From contig NZ_JBHTKH010000013.1 of assembly GCF_042676085.1 (NCBI RefSeq), positions 30,632 to 94,631 of the forward strand: a DNA stretch of 64,000 bases, written 5' to 3'. Of the stretch, positions 26,143 through 34,360 are shown piece by piece (within the stretch, counting starts at the first letter, position 1; each line of letters starts with the position of its first letter). Both the position numbers and the translations under genes were made by a program. The notes under the pieces were generated by a model, which was not told the DNA's origin, made no database searches, and saw only the letters and a list, made by a program, of their open reading frames with translations. Source of the DNA: Terrabacter terrigena. Lineage in GTDB: Bacteria; Actinomycetota; Actinomycetes; Actinomycetales; Dermatophilaceae.

Positions 26143-26148
26143 TAGGGT
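26143..26148 (+). promoter_or_regulatory. Candidate -10 element of the secreted nuclease gene
   Basis: TAGGGT lies 45 bases before the ATG at 26194; a strong GGGAGGA ribosome site is at 26181-26187. The gap 26057-26193 contains nothing else recognisable. Confidence 0.4.
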
Positions 26149-26968
26149 GACCCGCAGACCGAGCGGAGCAGCCGGTCACAGGGAGGATCTTCAATGCGTC
26201 AGTCTCGTCCTGCCCCGCGCCGGGTCGCCGCGGTCACCACTGCTGCGCTCGCCGTGGGCATCACCCCCTTCGTCGCGGCCGCACCGGCCTCTGCGGCGGC
26301 CCCGACCGAGCTGTTCTTCAGCGAGTACGTCGAGGGCTCGGGCAACAACAAGGCCTTCGAGGTGTACAACGGCACGGGTGCGAGCGTGGACCTCGCGACC
26401 GCCGGCTACAACGTCCAGGTCTTCTCGAACGGCTCCGCCACCGCGGGCACGTCCATCAACCTCACGGGCACCGTGGCCAACGGTGACGCCCACGTCGTCG
26501 CCAACAGCTCGAGCACGAACGACCCCGCGCTGCTCGCGGCGGCCGACCAGCTGAGCGGTTCGGTGACCTACAACGGCAACGACGCCCTCGTGCTGCGCAA
26601 GGGCACGACGGTCATCGACGTCATCGGCCAGGTCGGCACCGACCCCGGCGCCGCGGGCTGGGGGACCGACCCGGTGAACACCACCGACAACACGATCCGT
26701 CGCACGTCGTCGGTCACCGCCGGCGACGCCGACGGCAGCGACGGCTTCGACCCCTCGCTGCAGTGGAACGGCTTCGCCGTCAACACCTTCGACGGTCTCG
26801 GCAGCCATTCCGTCGACGGCGGCGGCGAGCGCCTTCTCCCTCGTCTGCTCGGTCACGGGCTCGAAGGCCTTCGGCCTGAGCATCACCGCGCAGACCACCT
26901 ACACGCTCGACCCCACCACCGACTTCGCCGCGGGCGACTCGTGCACCCTCACGGTCGCCGGGGCGGGT

Positions 26969-29530
26969 GTGTCGGACGTCGACGCGGTCGACCCTCCCGA
27001 CACCCTGGCGTCGGACGTCGTCCTGCACTTCTCGACCCCGGCCGGCAACCCGTGCGAGGCGCCGACGACCCCCGTCCCGGCCATCCAGGGCAGCGGTGAC
27101 ACGGCCGCGGTCACGGGCCGGGTCACCACCCGTGGCGTCGTGGTGGGCGACTACGAGGGCGCCTCCCCGGCCCTGCGCGGCTTCTTCATCCAGGACCCGG
27201 CCGGCGACGACGACCCGGCGACGTCCGACGGCATCTTCGTCTTCGAGGGCAGCAACGCCGACACCGTCAAGGTCGGCGACCTCGTCACGGTGAGCGGCAC
27301 CGCCGGCGAGAACCAGGGCCAGACCCAGGTGAGCGCGAGCACCATTGCGGTGTGCGGCTCGGGCTCGGTGACCCCGACCGAGGTGCGCTTCCCCGTCGCC
27401 TCCCCGACGGCCCTCGAGCGCTTCGAGGGCATGCTCGTGACGCTCCCGCAGGAGATGAGCGTGACCGAGCACTTCCAGCTCGGCCGGTTCGGCCAGGTCA
27501 CCCTGGCGCAGGGCGGCCGCCTCGAGCAGCCGACCAACGTCGTGGCCCCGGGCGCCGACGCCGCCGCGCTCCAGGCCGCGAACAACCTGCGCAAGGTCCT
27601 CCTCGACGACACCTCGCAGGCGCAGAACGTCGACCCGATCGTCTTCGGCCGTGGGGGCCGACCCCTCACGGCCGCGAACACGCTGCGGGGCGGCGACTCG
27701 GTCACCGACCTGACCGGTGTCCTGACGTTCACGTGGGCAGGCAACGCCGCCAGCGGCAACGCCTACCGCATCCGCCCCGTCAACCCGCAGGCCCGGGTCG
27801 ACTTCAGGCCGACGAACCCGCGACCCACCAGGGCACCCGCCGTCGGTGGACGGACCCGGGTCGTGGGCATGAACCTGCTCAACTTCTTCAACACCCTCGA
27901 CACGACTGGCAACAACTGCCGGGGCGGCACCACCGGTGCCGCGATGGACTGCCGCGGCGCCAACACTGCCTCCGAGTTCGACCGCCAGTGGCACAAGACC
28001 GTCGCGGCCGTCTCCGGCACGCAGGCCGACGTCGTCGCGTTCATGGAGATGGAGAACGACGGCTACGGCACCGACAGCGCCGAGCAGCTCCTGGTCGACA
28101 AGCTCAACGAGAAGGACGGTGCAGGCACCTGGTCGTTCATCGACGCCGACGCCCGCACGGGTCAGGTCGACGCGCTCGGCAGCGACGCCATCAAGGTCGG
28201 CATGCTCTACAAGCCGGCCGCCGTCACCCCGGTGGGCAGGACCGCTGCGCTCAACACCGTCGGCTTCGTCAACGGTGGCGACTCGGCGCCGCGCAACCGG
28301 CCGTCCCTGGCACAGGCCTTCCGCGACAACACCTCGGGCGGCACCTTCGTGGCCGTGGCGAACCACTTGAAGAGCAAGGGCAGCGCGTGCGACCAGCCCG
28401 ACGCCGGCGACGGCCAGGGCAACTGCACCGCCGTCCGGGTGCGCTCGGCCCAGCTGCTGGCCGACTGGCTCGCCGGCGACCCGACGGAAACGGGCGACCC
28501 CGACGTGCTCGTCCTCGGCGACCTGAACTCCTACGCCGAGGAGGACCCGATCACCACGCTGGAGAGGGCCGGCTTCGCCAACCTCATCGAGCAGCGCAAC
28601 GGCCGTGAGGCGTACTCCTACGCCTTCGACGGGCAGTGGGGCTACCTCGACCACGCGCTCGGCTCGCCCTCGATCGGTGACCAGGTGGCCGGCGTCGCGG
28701 ACTGGCACGTCAACGCCGACGAGCCGTCGATCTTCGACTACAACACCGAGTTCAAGTCGGCGAACCAGGTCGGCACGCTCTACGCGCCCGACGAGTACCG
28801 CATCTCCGACCACGACCCGGTCGTCGTGGGTCTCGACCTGACGAACGCAGCCCCTTCGGTCGGCGCCGTCAGCGGTCCGTCGGCCGCCACCTCCGTCGGC
28901 GGGCCGCTGCAGGTCGGTGCGACCTTCACCGACGCCGACCGCCTCGACACGCACACCGCGTCGATCGCCTGGGGCGACGGCTCCACGACACCCGGCACGG
29001 TCGCCGGCTCTGCCGTGAGCGGTAGCCACGTGTACACCGCCGCAGGCGTCTACACGGTCGACGTCACCGTGACCGACGAGTGGGGCAACAACGACACGGG
29101 CACGACGACCGTCGTCGTCTACGACCGTGCGGCCGGGTTCCTCACGGGCGGTGGGTGGTTCACCTCGCCCACGGGGGCCGTCACCGGCGACCCAGCGGCC
29201 ACGGGCAAGGCGCAGCTCCAGGTGTCCGCGCAGTACGCGCAGTACGCGCAGTACGCGGCGGGTGCGGGCCGTCCCAGTGGTTCGCTGACGCTCTCGACCC
29301 CCGGGCTGGCGCTCGCCTCGACGGGCCTCGACTGGCTCGTCGTCACCGGTGACACGGCCCGCCTCGCCGGCGCGGCCACCGTCGGCGGCGCGTCAGGCTA
29401 CCGGTTCGAGCTGACCGCGACCGACGCGGCGAGCGGCGACAGCGTGCGCATGGTCGTGCGTGACGGCGCCGGCGCCGTGGCATACGACAGCGGCACGCAG
29501 CGGGTCCAGGGCCAGCTCAAGGTCCACTGA
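26969..29530 (+). CDS. Catalytic portion of the split nuclease (EEP domain, PKD, C-terminal domain)
   Basis: This is the frame-2 part as it would be called on its own, from GTG 26969. That GTG lies inside a conserved domain and has no ribosome site, so it is unlikely to be a natural start. The EEP catalytic motifs are intact: MEMENDG (Glu), ANHLKSKG (His), GDLNSYAEEDP and the final YRISDHDPVVVGLDL. A PKD domain follows (IAWGDGSTTPG to VTDEWGNNDTG), then about 110 residues with GGGWFTSPTGA. Similar proteins degrade extracellular DNA. Lacking a signal peptide of its own, it could act outside the cell only if the frameshift is corrected. Confidence 0.7.
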   Translation: MSDVDAVDPPDTLASDVVLHFSTPAGNPCEAPTTPVPAIQGSGDTAAVTGRVTTRGVVVGDYEGASPALRGFFIQDPAGDDDPATSDGIFVFEGSNADTVKVGDLVTVSGTAGENQGQTQVSASTIAVCGSGSVTPTEVRFPVASPTALERFEGMLVTLPQEMSVTEHFQLGRFGQVTLAQGGRLEQPTNVVAPGADAAALQAANNLRKVLLDDTSQAQNVDPIVFGRGGRPLTAANTLRGGDSVTDLTGVLTFTWAGNAASGNAYRIRPVNPQARVDFRPTNPRPTRAPAVGGRTRVVGMNLLNFFNTLDTTGNNCRGGTTGAAMDCRGANTASEFDRQWHKTVAAVSGTQADVVAFMEMENDGYGTDSAEQLLVDKLNEKDGAGTWSFIDADARTGQVDALGSDAIKVGMLYKPAAVTPVGRTAALNTVGFVNGGDSAPRNRPSLAQAFRDNTSGGTFVAVANHLKSKGSACDQPDAGDGQGNCTAVRVRSAQLLADWLAGDPTETGDPDVLVLGDLNSYAEEDPITTLERAGFANLIEQRNGREAYSYAFDGQWGYLDHALGSPSIGDQVAGVADWHVNADEPSIFDYNTEFKSANQVGTLYAPDEYRISDHDPVVVGLDLTNAAPSVGAVSGPSAATSVGGPLQVGATFTDADRLDTHTASIAWGDGSTTPGTVAGSAVSGSHVYTAAGVYTVDVTVTDEWGNNDTGTTTVVVYDRAAGFLTGGGWFTSPTGAVTGDPAATGKAQLQVSAQYAQYAQYAAGAGRPSGSLTLSTPGLALASTGLDWLVVTGDTARLAGAATVGGASGYRFELTATDAASGDSVRMVVRDGAGAVAYDSGTQRVQGQLKVH
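29231..29257 (+). repeat. Three 9-bp tandem units
   Basis: CAGTACGCG three times, encoding Gln-Tyr-Ala each, in the C-terminal domain of the split nuclease. Confidence 0.85.
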
Positions 29531-29550
29531 CCACGGCAGCACCCCCTGAC

Positions 29551-29585
29551 GGACGGCCCGGGATCCCTGCGATCCCGGGCCGTCC
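29551..29585 (+). terminator. Perfect 15-bp hairpin terminator after the nuclease gene
   Basis: GGACGGCCCGGGATC (29551-29565) pairs exactly with 29571-29585 around loop CCTGC. No T-tract. Confidence 0.8.
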
Positions 29586-29600
29586 GGCGTGCGGGCGCAC

Positions 29601-29606
29601 TACGGT
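29601..29606 (+). promoter_or_regulatory. -10 element of a probably leaderless promoter
   Basis: TACGGT ends six bases before the ATG at 29613 and starts 15 bases after the preceding terminator stem. Confidence 0.45.
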
Positions 29607-29612
29607 GACGCC

Positions 29613-30029
29613 ATGCAGCGTGCCGCCTTCGTCCGGGTCAACCGTGTCGTGAACATCGTCGTGCGCAGGCTCGGGCTGCGCCGGTTCCGGGGTGGGGACC
29701 TGCTGTTCCTGACGACGACCGGACGCCGCAGCGGACAGTCGCGCACGACTCCGCTGCTCTACCTGCGCCGCGACGCCGACTGGGTGGTGGCCGCCTCGAA
29801 CGGCGGCGCCGACTGGGAGCCCGGCTGGTGGCTCAACCTGCGGGCCGGGCGTCCCGGCATCGTGGAGGTCGCCGGCCGTTCCGTGCCGGTGAGCGGCAGC
29901 GAGGTCACCGGCACGGAGCGCGAGCAGCTGTGGCGTGAGCTCAACGAGCACGTCTTCGACTACGACGGCTACCAGGCCAGGGTCAGCCGACGCATCGCCG
30001 TCGTCGTGCTCGCTCCCGTGACCGCCTGA
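29613..30029 (+). CDS. Deazaflavin (F420)-dependent nitroreductase-family protein
   Basis: This 138-residue protein is of the DUF385/Ddn type, a split beta-barrel that binds F420 or related cofactors in actinobacteria. Visible features are LLFLTTTGRRSGQSRTTPLLYL, where the small and basic residues contact the cofactor phosphate in characterised members, and the ASNGGADWEPGWWLNLRA segment. The ATG at 29613 is preferred to the GTG-type upstream extension because the -10 element overlaps that extension. It is a single-gene unit between a terminator and ptrB. The substrate cannot be predicted. Confidence 0.85.
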   Translation: MQRAAFVRVNRVVNIVVRRLGLRRFRGGDLLFLTTTGRRSGQSRTTPLLYLRRDADWVVAASNGGADWEPGWWLNLRAGRPGIVEVAGRSVPVSGSEVTGTEREQLWRELNEHVFDYDGYQARVSRRIAVVVLAPVTA

Positions 30030-30088
30030 CGCCACCCGGCACCCGCCCGGTCGCGCCACTCCTGGCCGGTCGGGCGCCGTCGTCCTCC

Positions 30089-30094
30089 TAGACT
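30089..30094 (+). promoter_or_regulatory. -10 element of a probably leaderless ptrB promoter
   Basis: TAGACT ends six bases before the ATG at 30101. Confidence 0.5.
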
Positions 30095-30100
30095 GCTCGG

Positions 30101-32206
30101 ATGCTGCAGCCCCCCGTCGCGCGCCGAGAACCCGTCGTCCGCGAGCACCACGGCGACCGCTTCGAGGACCCGTACGCCTGGATGGCCGACCGCGACGGCG
30201 CCGAGCTGCACGAGCTGCTCGCCGCCGAGAACGCCTGGGCGACCGCGCGCACCGAGCACCTGCGACCGCTCGCGGACCAGGTCTTCGAGGAGTTCCGTTC
30301 GCGCATCGAGGAGACCGACCTGTCGGTGCCGGTGCGTCACGACCGGTGGTGGTACTACTCGCGCACCGTCGAGGGCGAGCAGTACGCCGTGGAGGCGAGG
30401 GTGCTGGCGGCCGACCACCCGCGGCGCCCCGTGCTCGACGAGGGCCGCCCGCCGGTGGGCGAGCAGGTGCTGCTCGACCAGAACGAGGAGGGCCGCGGCC
30501 ACGAGTTCTTCGCCGTGGGCGCGAGTGAGGTGTCGCCCGCGGGCGACCTTCTCGCGTATGCCGTCGACGTCGTCGGCGACGAGCGCTACGACGTGCGGGT
30601 GAGACGCATCGACGACGGGGCCCAGCTCGACGACACGGTGCGCCAGACCGGCGGCTCCCTGGCGTGGTCGCTCGACCAGCGCCATCTCTTCTACACGAAG
30701 GTCGACGACGCCTGGCGCCCGTACCAGGTCTGGCGCCACGAGGTCGGCACGGCCGCCGACGACGTGCTCGTCCACGAGGAGACCGACGAGCGGTTCTTCG
30801 TCGGGGTCGGCACCTCGCGGGACGACCGCCTCGTCATCATCGGCATCGGGTCGAAGACGACGAGCGAGTTCCGCCTCCTCGACGCCGACGACGCGCTGGG
30901 CACGCCACGCGTCGTGGCGCCGCGCCGGCAGGGCGTCGAGTACGACATCGAGCCGTTCGGCGACCAGCTGCTCGTCACCCACAACGCGAACCGCGTCAAC
31001 TTCGAGCTCGCCGTGGCCCCCGCCACGTGCACCTCGGCCGACGAGTGGGTCCCCCTCGATGTCACCTCACACGACGAGTACGTCACGGGCGCAGAGGGGT
31101 TCGACGACTTCATCGCCGTCTCGCTGCGGCGCGAAGGTGGCACCGCCATCCGCATCGTGCTGCGCGACCCCGCAGCTGCGAACGGGCTCGGCGAGGCGCA
31201 CGACGTCGCCGTCGGCGAGCCGATCGGCACGCTGCTCGTCGGCGTCAACCCCGAGTCGAGCACGCGCACGCTCCAGGTCGTCCACGAGTCGCTCGTCACG
31301 CCTCGCACGGTCGAGGACTACGACGTGCGCGCACGCACGTTCACACTGCTCAAGCAGCAGCACGTCCGCGGTGGCGTCGACCTGGGGCGCTACCGCCAGC
31401 GGCGCGAGTGGGCCACGGCGCAGGACGGCACGCGCATCCCGATCTCCGTCGTCCACCGCGACGACGTCGTGGCCGACGGCACCGCGCCCGGGCTGCTCAA
31501 CGCGTACGGCGCCTACGGCATCCCCAGCGACCCGTGGTTCTCGGTGCTGCGCCTCTCGCTGCTCGACCGCGGCTGGGTCTTCGCGATCGCGCACGTGCGT
31601 GGCGGTTCCGAGATGGGCAGGACGTGGTACGACGACGGCAAGCTCGAGGCCAAGCCCAACACGTTCACCGACTTCGTGGCGTGTGCCGACCACCTCGTGC
31701 AGGCCGGCATCGTCGCGCCGGACAGGCTTGCGGCAGAGGGGGGTTCGGCCGGTGGTCTGCTCATCGGGGCCGTGGTCAACCAGGCCCCCGACCGGTTCCG
31801 GTTCGTCCACGCGCAGGTGCCCTTCGTCGATGCCCTGAACTCCGTGCTCGACCCGGGCCTGCCGCTCACCGTCGTCGAGTGGGAGGAGTGGGGCAACCCC
31901 CTGGACGACCCCACGGCATACGGCCTCATCCGGTCCTACACCCCGTACGAGAACGTGCGCCCGGGCCCGCGCCCGAGCATCCTCGTGACTGCCGGGCTCG
32001 ACGACACGCGTGTGTTCGTCACAGAGCCGGCCAAGTGGGTGGCGGCTCTCCGGCACGCCGACCTGGCAGCGCCCGAGGGCTCAGCCACGCCCCAGCTGCT
32101 TTTCCGCACCGAGATGGCTGCGGGCCACGGCGGCCGGTCGGGCCGCTACGACCTGTGGCGTCAGTGGGCCTGGGAGACGGCCGTGCTCATCGACCAGACG
32201 TCGTGA
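30101..32206 (+). CDS. ptrB: Oligopeptidase B (S9 family serine peptidase)
   Basis: The protein has 701 residues, the usual length for oligopeptidase B, which cleaves short peptides after Arg or Lys in the cytoplasm. It has no signal peptide. The N-terminal seven-bladed propeller starts with HGDRFEDPYAWM. The C-terminal alpha/beta-hydrolase has the nucleophile in GGSAGG (Ser about residue 550), the Asp in LDDTRVF and the His in AAGHGGRSG. YDDGKLEAKPNTFTDF distinguishes this branch from prolyl oligopeptidase. It has its own promoter and converges with the endonuclease gene downstream, 36 bases apart. Confidence 0.93.
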   Translation: MLQPPVARREPVVREHHGDRFEDPYAWMADRDGAELHELLAAENAWATARTEHLRPLADQVFEEFRSRIEETDLSVPVRHDRWWYYSRTVEGEQYAVEARVLAADHPRRPVLDEGRPPVGEQVLLDQNEEGRGHEFFAVGASEVSPAGDLLAYAVDVVGDERYDVRVRRIDDGAQLDDTVRQTGGSLAWSLDQRHLFYTKVDDAWRPYQVWRHEVGTAADDVLVHEETDERFFVGVGTSRDDRLVIIGIGSKTTSEFRLLDADDALGTPRVVAPRRQGVEYDIEPFGDQLLVTHNANRVNFELAVAPATCTSADEWVPLDVTSHDEYVTGAEGFDDFIAVSLRREGGTAIRIVLRDPAAANGLGEAHDVAVGEPIGTLLVGVNPESSTRTLQVVHESLVTPRTVEDYDVRARTFTLLKQQHVRGGVDLGRYRQRREWATAQDGTRIPISVVHRDDVVADGTAPGLLNAYGAYGIPSDPWFSVLRLSLLDRGWVFAIAHVRGGSEMGRTWYDDGKLEAKPNTFTDFVACADHLVQAGIVAPDRLAAEGGSAGGLLIGAVVNQAPDRFRFVHAQVPFVDALNSVLDPGLPLTVVEWEEWGNPLDDPTAYGLIRSYTPYENVRPGPRPSILVTAGLDDTRVFVTEPAKWVAALRHADLAAPEGSATPQLLFRTEMAAGHGGRSGRYDLWRQWAWETAVLIDQTS

Positions 32207-32242
32207 GCCCGGCCGTCCCGTCTACCCCGGGCGCGGTGGTGG

Positions 32243-33478
32243 TCAGGAGCCCCAGATCGAGGTGACCCACTCGGGGTGGTCGATGAACGGGTTGCGGTTG
32301 TGCTGCCACGCGTCGTAGATGACCTGGTTGCGGCGCTTCTCGAACGCGTCGGGCGGGTCCTGCAGGTTCCACTGCTTGAGCACCGAGAGCTTGCCGATGT
32401 ACGGGGCGGTCCCGTTGTTCACCGACTCGTTCGGCTCGAGGTTCGGCCAGCCGTCCTCACCCTCGTAGCGCACGGCCATGTAGAAGATCATCCGTGCGAC
32501 GTCGCCCTTGACCGACGTACGCGGCTGGAAGGAGTCGGCGTCGCGGAGGCATCCGGTGCACTGCGCCACCGTCGAGCCACCCTCGTCGAAGTCGAGGTTG
32601 CCCCGGTCGCTGTTGACGGTGACGTCCTCCGGACGCAGGTGGTGCACGTCGGTGCCCGGGCCGTCGACCGTGCCGAAGTCGCCGTGGCTCTTGGCCCACA
32701 CGTGCTCGCGGTTCCACTGGTCGACACCGCCGCCGTTGTCCGACTTGGCGATCGAGCGGCCCGAGTAGATCTCGATGACGTTGTTCGTGTTGTTCGGGTC
32801 CTGGTCGGTGTCCTTGAGCGCCGTCCACACCTGGTCGTAGGTCAGCACCGTCTGGGTCCTGATGATGGCGTGCAGCGAGGTCCGCAGGGCCGAGCCGGTC
32901 TTGCCCACGGCAGAGGCGTAGTACGTCGAGTCGTAGGGGCCAGGGGTGCCGGTCGAGGTGGTCGGCGGCGTCGTCGTGGGTGGCGGCGTCGTCGCACCGC
33001 TGCTGAAGGCGAAGGCCGTCGTGCCCGTCATGCCCGGGTGCGAGAAGTACGCGGCGAGCGCGCCCGTGACGTCGACCTGGCGTCCCATGAGGGAGGGGTT
33101 GGTCCTGAGCCCCCACGAGGCCCGTAACGCCGACGGGATCTGGACGTAGAGCATCCTGCTCGTCGAGCTCTCGGTGGCCGAGTCGGCCACGGCGAGCGCA
33201 TAGTCGTTCGGGAAGCCGGACTTCACGACGGTGTTCGTCGCGGTGGGCTGGCCGACGACGTAGCCGCGCACCGTGGCGCCCTGGCCGGTCTGTGCCGCGA
33301 TGGCCTGCGAGACGGTGAGCGGGGTCGCCGCGACGGCCGCGGGGGCGGCGGCGGGCACGGGTAGGGCCGCTGCGGGCGAGCCGGCCGCGGTGGTCAGTGC
33401 GACGCTGGCCGGAACGACGGCGACGACGACGCCCGCGAGCGCGGCGGCGACACGACGCCTGGGGATGACGACGGGCAC
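32243..33478 (-). CDS. Secreted endonuclease I (EndA/NucM/Bsn type) with N-terminal OB-like domain
   Basis: The protein has 411 residues from GTG at 33478, chosen because AGGAG precedes it by five bases; the open frame extends 20 codons further. A signal peptide follows the start (VPVVIPRRR, then an Ala/Val-rich core ending near ALPVPAAAPA). Residues about 50-155 form a DUF6359-like domain (QTGQGATVRGYVVGQ). A Thr/Pro linker leads to the endonuclease I domain with NREHVWAKSH, the metal-site DVHHLRPEDVTVNSDRGN and the FYMAVRYEG helix. It is an extracellular nuclease, convergent with ptrB and divergent from dedA. Four Cys-poor stretches and one CTGC pair are seen. Confidence 0.88.
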   Translation of the reverse strand: MPVVIPRRRVAAALAGVVVAVVPASVALTTAAGSPAAALPVPAAAPAAVAATPLTVSQAIAAQTGQGATVRGYVVGQPTATNTVVKSGFPNDYALAVADSATESSTSRMLYVQIPSALRASWGLRTNPSLMGRQVDVTGALAAYFSHPGMTGTTAFAFSSGATTPPPTTTPPTTSTGTPGPYDSTYYASAVGKTGSALRTSLHAIIRTQTVLTYDQVWTALKDTDQDPNNTNNVIEIYSGRSIAKSDNGGGVDQWNREHVWAKSHGDFGTVDGPGTDVHHLRPEDVTVNSDRGNLDFDEGGSTVAQCTGCLRDADSFQPRTSVKGDVARMIFYMAVRYEGEDGWPNLEPNESVNNGTAPYIGKLSVLKQWNLQDPPDAFEKRRNQVIYDAWQHNRNPFIDHPEWVTSIWGS

Positions 33479-33707
33479 GGGTTCTCCTGTCGGGTGGGGG
33501 AGTCGGAGTGCGGCCGCCCGGTCGGGAGGCAGCCCCACGAGCGTGGCGGACGAGCCGTGGCTGGCGGGTCTGACGTTGGTCAGCCCTTGGCCTGACGCGG
33601 GTCAGGATTCCGCAGGCACCGTCGGGGACCGGGCCAGGTCCACCGCTGTTCACGCGCCGTTGGCACACCGGCAGCAGGGCCGGGGCCGGGTCGTCACGTG
33701 GCGGCCC

Positions 33708-33713
33708 TACCGT
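33708..33713 (+). promoter_or_regulatory. -10 element of a probably leaderless dedA promoter
   Basis: TACCGT ends six bases before the ATG at 33720. The rest of the divergent gap 33479-33719 shows no further clear signal. Confidence 0.45.
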
Positions 33714-33719
33714 CCGCTC

Positions 33720-34316
33720 ATGGGTGACACCGCGCTCGAGCTCGTCCGGAGCGTCATGACGTCGCCCTGGCTGTACGCCCTGCTGGTCGTGCTGGCCGTG
33801 CTGGACGCGTTCCTGCCCCTCGTGCCGAGCGAGACGGCCGTGCTGCTGGCCGGCACCTTCGCTGCCGGACAGGGGCCCGACCTCGCACTCGTCGTGCTCG
33901 CGGGCGCTGCGGGCGCCGTCGCCGGAGACCACGTGGCGTATGCCGTCGGTCGCGGTCTCGGGTCACGCGCCCTCGCCCGGGTGCCTGCAGGTACGCGTAC
34001 GGCGAGGGCCCACGCGTGGGCGGCCGAGGCGACGGCGCGAGGCGGCGGGCCGGTGCTCGTCGGAGCGCGTTTCGTGCCCGGTGGCCGAACCGCCACGACG
34101 CTCACGATGGGCGCGACCGGTTTCCCGCTGCGGCGCTTCACCTCCTACGACACGGTCGCCTGCTTCCTTTGGGCGGGCTGGTGCTCAGGTGTCGGCTACG
34201 CCGGAGGTCGGGTCTTCGCCGAGCACCCCTTCGTCGGTGCTGTGGCCGGCACGGTGCTCGCCCTGCTCGTCGGTCTCGTCGCGACGCTCCTGCACCGCCG
34301 CTCCGCCGTGCGCTGA
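33720..34316 (+). CDS. DedA-family membrane protein
   Basis: This 198-residue membrane protein of the DedA/SNARE-associated family has five to six hydrophobic segments. The PSETAVLLAG motif follows the first span, GDHVAYAVGRGLG follows the second, and the conserved RFVPGGRTATTLTMGATGFPLRRFTSYD block includes the Arg and Gly-rich segment of the family. DedA members act as flippases or in proton-dependent processes; UptA-type members return undecaprenyl phosphate. Which applies here is not known. ATG 33720 is chosen over longer extensions because a -10 lies just upstream. Confidence 0.87.
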   Translation: MGDTALELVRSVMTSPWLYALLVVLAVLDAFLPLVPSETAVLLAGTFAAGQGPDLALVVLAGAAGAVAGDHVAYAVGRGLGSRALARVPAGTRTARAHAWAAEATARGGGPVLVGARFVPGGRTATTLTMGATGFPLRRFTSYDTVACFLWAGWCSGVGYAGGRVFAEHPFVGAVAGTVLALLVGLVATLLHRRSAVR

Positions 34317-34347
34317 GACGTGGCGTCGAGCACCATCGGGCCCCTTT

Positions 34348-34353
34348 TAGACT
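34348..34353 (+). promoter_or_regulatory. -10 element of a probably leaderless hisD promoter
   Basis: TAGACT ends seven bases before ATG 34361 (ten before ATG 34364). It would drive the his genes. Confidence 0.5.
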
Positions 34354-34360
34354 TGGGGCC

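Larger units (their letters stand above)
26194..29530 (+). pseudogene. Secreted ExeM/NucH-type nuclease, one gene split by a frameshift near 26815-26829
   Basis: Read through a one-step frame change, this is a single secreted nuclease of about 1110 residues. It has a signal peptide (basic start, hydrophobic core, APASAAA), a lamin-tail-like domain (TELFFSEYVEGSGNNKAFEVYNG), an endonuclease/exonuclease/phosphatase domain, a PKD domain and a beta-rich C-terminal domain. Frame 1 is normal through FDGLGSHSVDGG and then turns into out-of-frame Arg/His-rich sequence up to the stop at 27099. The continuation ASAFSLVCSVTGSKAFGLSI is found in frame 2 from 26825. One extra base (or two missing) in the GGCGGCGGC run at 26818-26826 explains it. 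It may be a true lesion or an assembly error; no slippery signal is evident. Confidence 0.8.

Noticed and set aside
26815..26830. Programmed ribosomal frameshift in the nuclease
   Set aside because: There is no slippery heptamer, downstream pseudoknot or stop codon near the shift; the zero-frame product would run about 90 codons of non-native sequence.
26780..29029. A 749-codon minus-strand frame opposite the split nuclease
   Set aside because: Considered because the plus strand is frameshifted, but the minus frame has no domain features while both plus-strand halves match nuclease motifs.
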